In this document: positions 62,512 to 64,000 of the stretch, in pieces
Layout: each line of letters begins with the position of its first letter
How positions within the stretch are numbered: position 1 is the stretch's first letter
Origin: Tamarix chinensis
Lineage: Eukaryota; Streptophyta; Magnoliopsida; Caryophyllales; Tamaricaceae
Assembly (NCBI GenBank): GCA_030549775.1
Contig: CM060181.1
Coordinates: 51,838,218 to 51,902,217 of the forward strand
Reading direction: 5' to 3'
Length of the DNA: 64,000 bases
Program-made: the position numbers and the translations under genes
The notes under the pieces: model-generated
Database searches by the model: none
What the model saw: the letters and a program-made list of their open reading frames with translations, nothing else
Told to the model about the DNA's origin: nothing

Positions 62512-63028
62512 TCTAGCTTATTCATACAACTACCTAGCAAACATATAATCTTACATATTATCATTATAAGGAAGCTAGAACGAGGCATGCACTATATAAG
62601 TCATACTCAATATAATCATATATATAAATTATAGAAATCAAATTAGAACTAAAGTACAATCTCATGAAACAAAAAAGTTAATATTATATCTCAAAATATA
62701 GTCTAGGCTTTCAATCTATTACCTAGAAATAATTGTTTAGGAAATCATAATAAACTAATTACACAAAAATATATATTGAAAATATATATTAGAAATAGAT
62801 AAAGAAATAACCAAAAATAAATACAAATGAAAATTTAGCAAATTATTCAGATAAAAAATTACTTGATTTCATATAAAATAAATTCTTTTAGGTAATTTTT
62901 CTGTCTTTTTTCTCTCCCGACATACTCTCTCATCTCTCCCTTTTCTCCTAAAGTGGTCTTCTTTCTTCTTCTCTCTTCTTTCTCTCCTCTCTTTCCATGT
63001 CGTCAAGACTCCTTTATCTTACTCTCTT

Positions 63029-63064
<36 letters not shown>

Positions 63065-63241
63065 ACTGCTCCCTTTACACCCTTTTCTCTCCCCTGCATT
63101 GTCACTTTCTTTTTTTCTTTTTACCTAACTTCGTTTCTCACATTTCCCTTCTCTCCTCTATTCTCCTTTCTTATGTGGGATGTATGACTCCATTTTCTTT
63201 TCTTCTTTTCTCTCTTAACTTCATTTTTTGGACCCTCATTC
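61831..63241. other. Non-coding DNA after the gag-pol remnant
   Basis: A-rich DNA with no gene. A (TA)n run of about 60 bp lies at 62448-62509 and a C/T-rich tract at 62890-63180, including a (CT)n run near 63034-63060. The frame at 62953-63246 lies in the C/T-rich tract and is not supported. Confidence 0.5.
62448..62509. repeat. (TA)n microsatellite
   Basis: About thirty near-perfect TA units. Confidence 0.95.
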
Positions 63242-64000
63242 TGTAATACCCTAAAAATTTGTTTAGCTTAATCCCACGTTATTAATGCCCTAATTTGATT
63301 CTAATCTCAAGAATTCTTATTTTGAGCCTTAACCTATTTTTCTAATCCTAAAACTTTAACCGAAGCCGAAACCTTAATTCGGATAAACCGTAATTCGTAA
63401 ACCAAAATCAAAATTTGCCAAAATTATCACTAATCCTAATTACTTGGCTAATCCAAAACCACCGTAAACTAATCCCCCGACCCTCCTATTTTTCCCTTTC
63501 TTTCTCCTTTTATTTTCTTTCTTTCTTCTCTTCCTCCCGCTAACCTCAAGCTACACTTTTGAATTGGTTGTCACTTGCACCACCCACTTGCATCATCACT
63601 TTTCTACATCCATCACCCATCACCTTACTTAATTTCTTGTTTTTCTTCTTCTCCTTATGCACCCTCATCCCTGCCCGACTGCACACCCTTACGCACACTT
63701 TGCACACCTCATCTTCCCCTACTATTTCACTTCTCACGCAACACCTAAATATGGCTATCACTACCCTCACCTTGCAATTACTACCCTACCCCTAACCATC
63801 CTCTACATCCATCATCATCATCATCACCTTATAGCTGCATCATCACCATCGCAAACCCACTATTCTTTTCTACATTCCTAACTCACACCACACACTCACA
63901 CATGTATGTATATATACTTCACACTCTCCTTTTTTTCTTTGGTTTTACCTCATTCTACCCATATTTGTATCAAAGAGCTGTTGCCTGAGCTCCCTCTTCC
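63242..64000 (+). repeat. 5' start of a long LTR, cut by window edge
   Basis: It starts tgtaataccctaaaaatttg, the family 5' terminus, then cctaat-rich DNA, then a C/T-rich tract from about 63480. This is the same order as in solo LTR A. The start matches the reverse complement of the 7123 end. The forward and reverse frames at 63546-63881 fall in the C/T-rich tract and have no domain. No purine-rich tract precedes the start, so a link to the gag-pol remnant upstream is unproven. Confidence 0.6.

Overview
The window is nuclear DNA from a flowering plant. The evidence is spliced genes of the ankyrin-repeat/PGG membrane-protein family, a CACTA (En/Spm) transposon carrying plant-type TNP2 and Ulp1 genes, Cassandra-type miniature LTR elements built on 5S rRNA sequence, and Ty3/gypsy debris with Tat/Ogre-like features. 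The DNA is AT-rich and repeat-dominated. The species cannot be fixed from the sequence.

Only two host genes can be supported. They are tandem paralogues on the + strand, at 10069-14223 and 51790-54189. Each has three exons with matching intron phases (1, then 0) and encodes an ACD6-like protein with about nine ankyrin repeats followed by a four-helix PGG domain (615 and 624 residues by my splice model). Promoter-proximal DNA is also shared. About 37.6 kb of nested mobile DNA now separates them.

Layout. 1-8.2 kb: overlapping pieces of a very long LTR family with internal minisatellites. 8.2-10 kb: duplicated upstream DNA of gene 1. 10-14.2 kb: gene 1, whose first intron is swollen by degenerate CCCTAAA-like DNA. 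14.2-18.5 kb: AT-rich intergenic DNA. 18.5-22.7 kb: a solo-LTR-like element. 22.7-25.8 kb: minisatellite-rich repeat DNA. 25.8-33.3 kb: a tandem Cassandra array of strictly alternating short and long units, with a 4.9-kb solo LTR inserted in the second unit. 34.5-49.5 kb: a 14.9-kb CACTA element whose TNP2 gene is split by a 4.7-kb solo LTR. 49.5-54.2 kb: upstream DNA of gene 2 with a hAT-like insertion, then gene 2. 55-56 kb: tandem repeats. 56.6-61.8 kb: a stop-riddled Ty3/gypsy gag-pol. 61.8-64 kb: microsatellites and the start of another long LTR.

The nesting order can be read directly. The Cassandra array is older than the solo LTR inside it (TSD tcccc), and the CACTA element is older than the solo LTR in its transposase (TSD cattc). 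The hAT-like element entered upstream of gene 2 after the gene duplication, because gene 1 keeps the corresponding unoccupied site. No rRNA gene, tRNA gene, CRISPR array or prokaryotic operon was found; the 5S-like sequences belong to retroelements.
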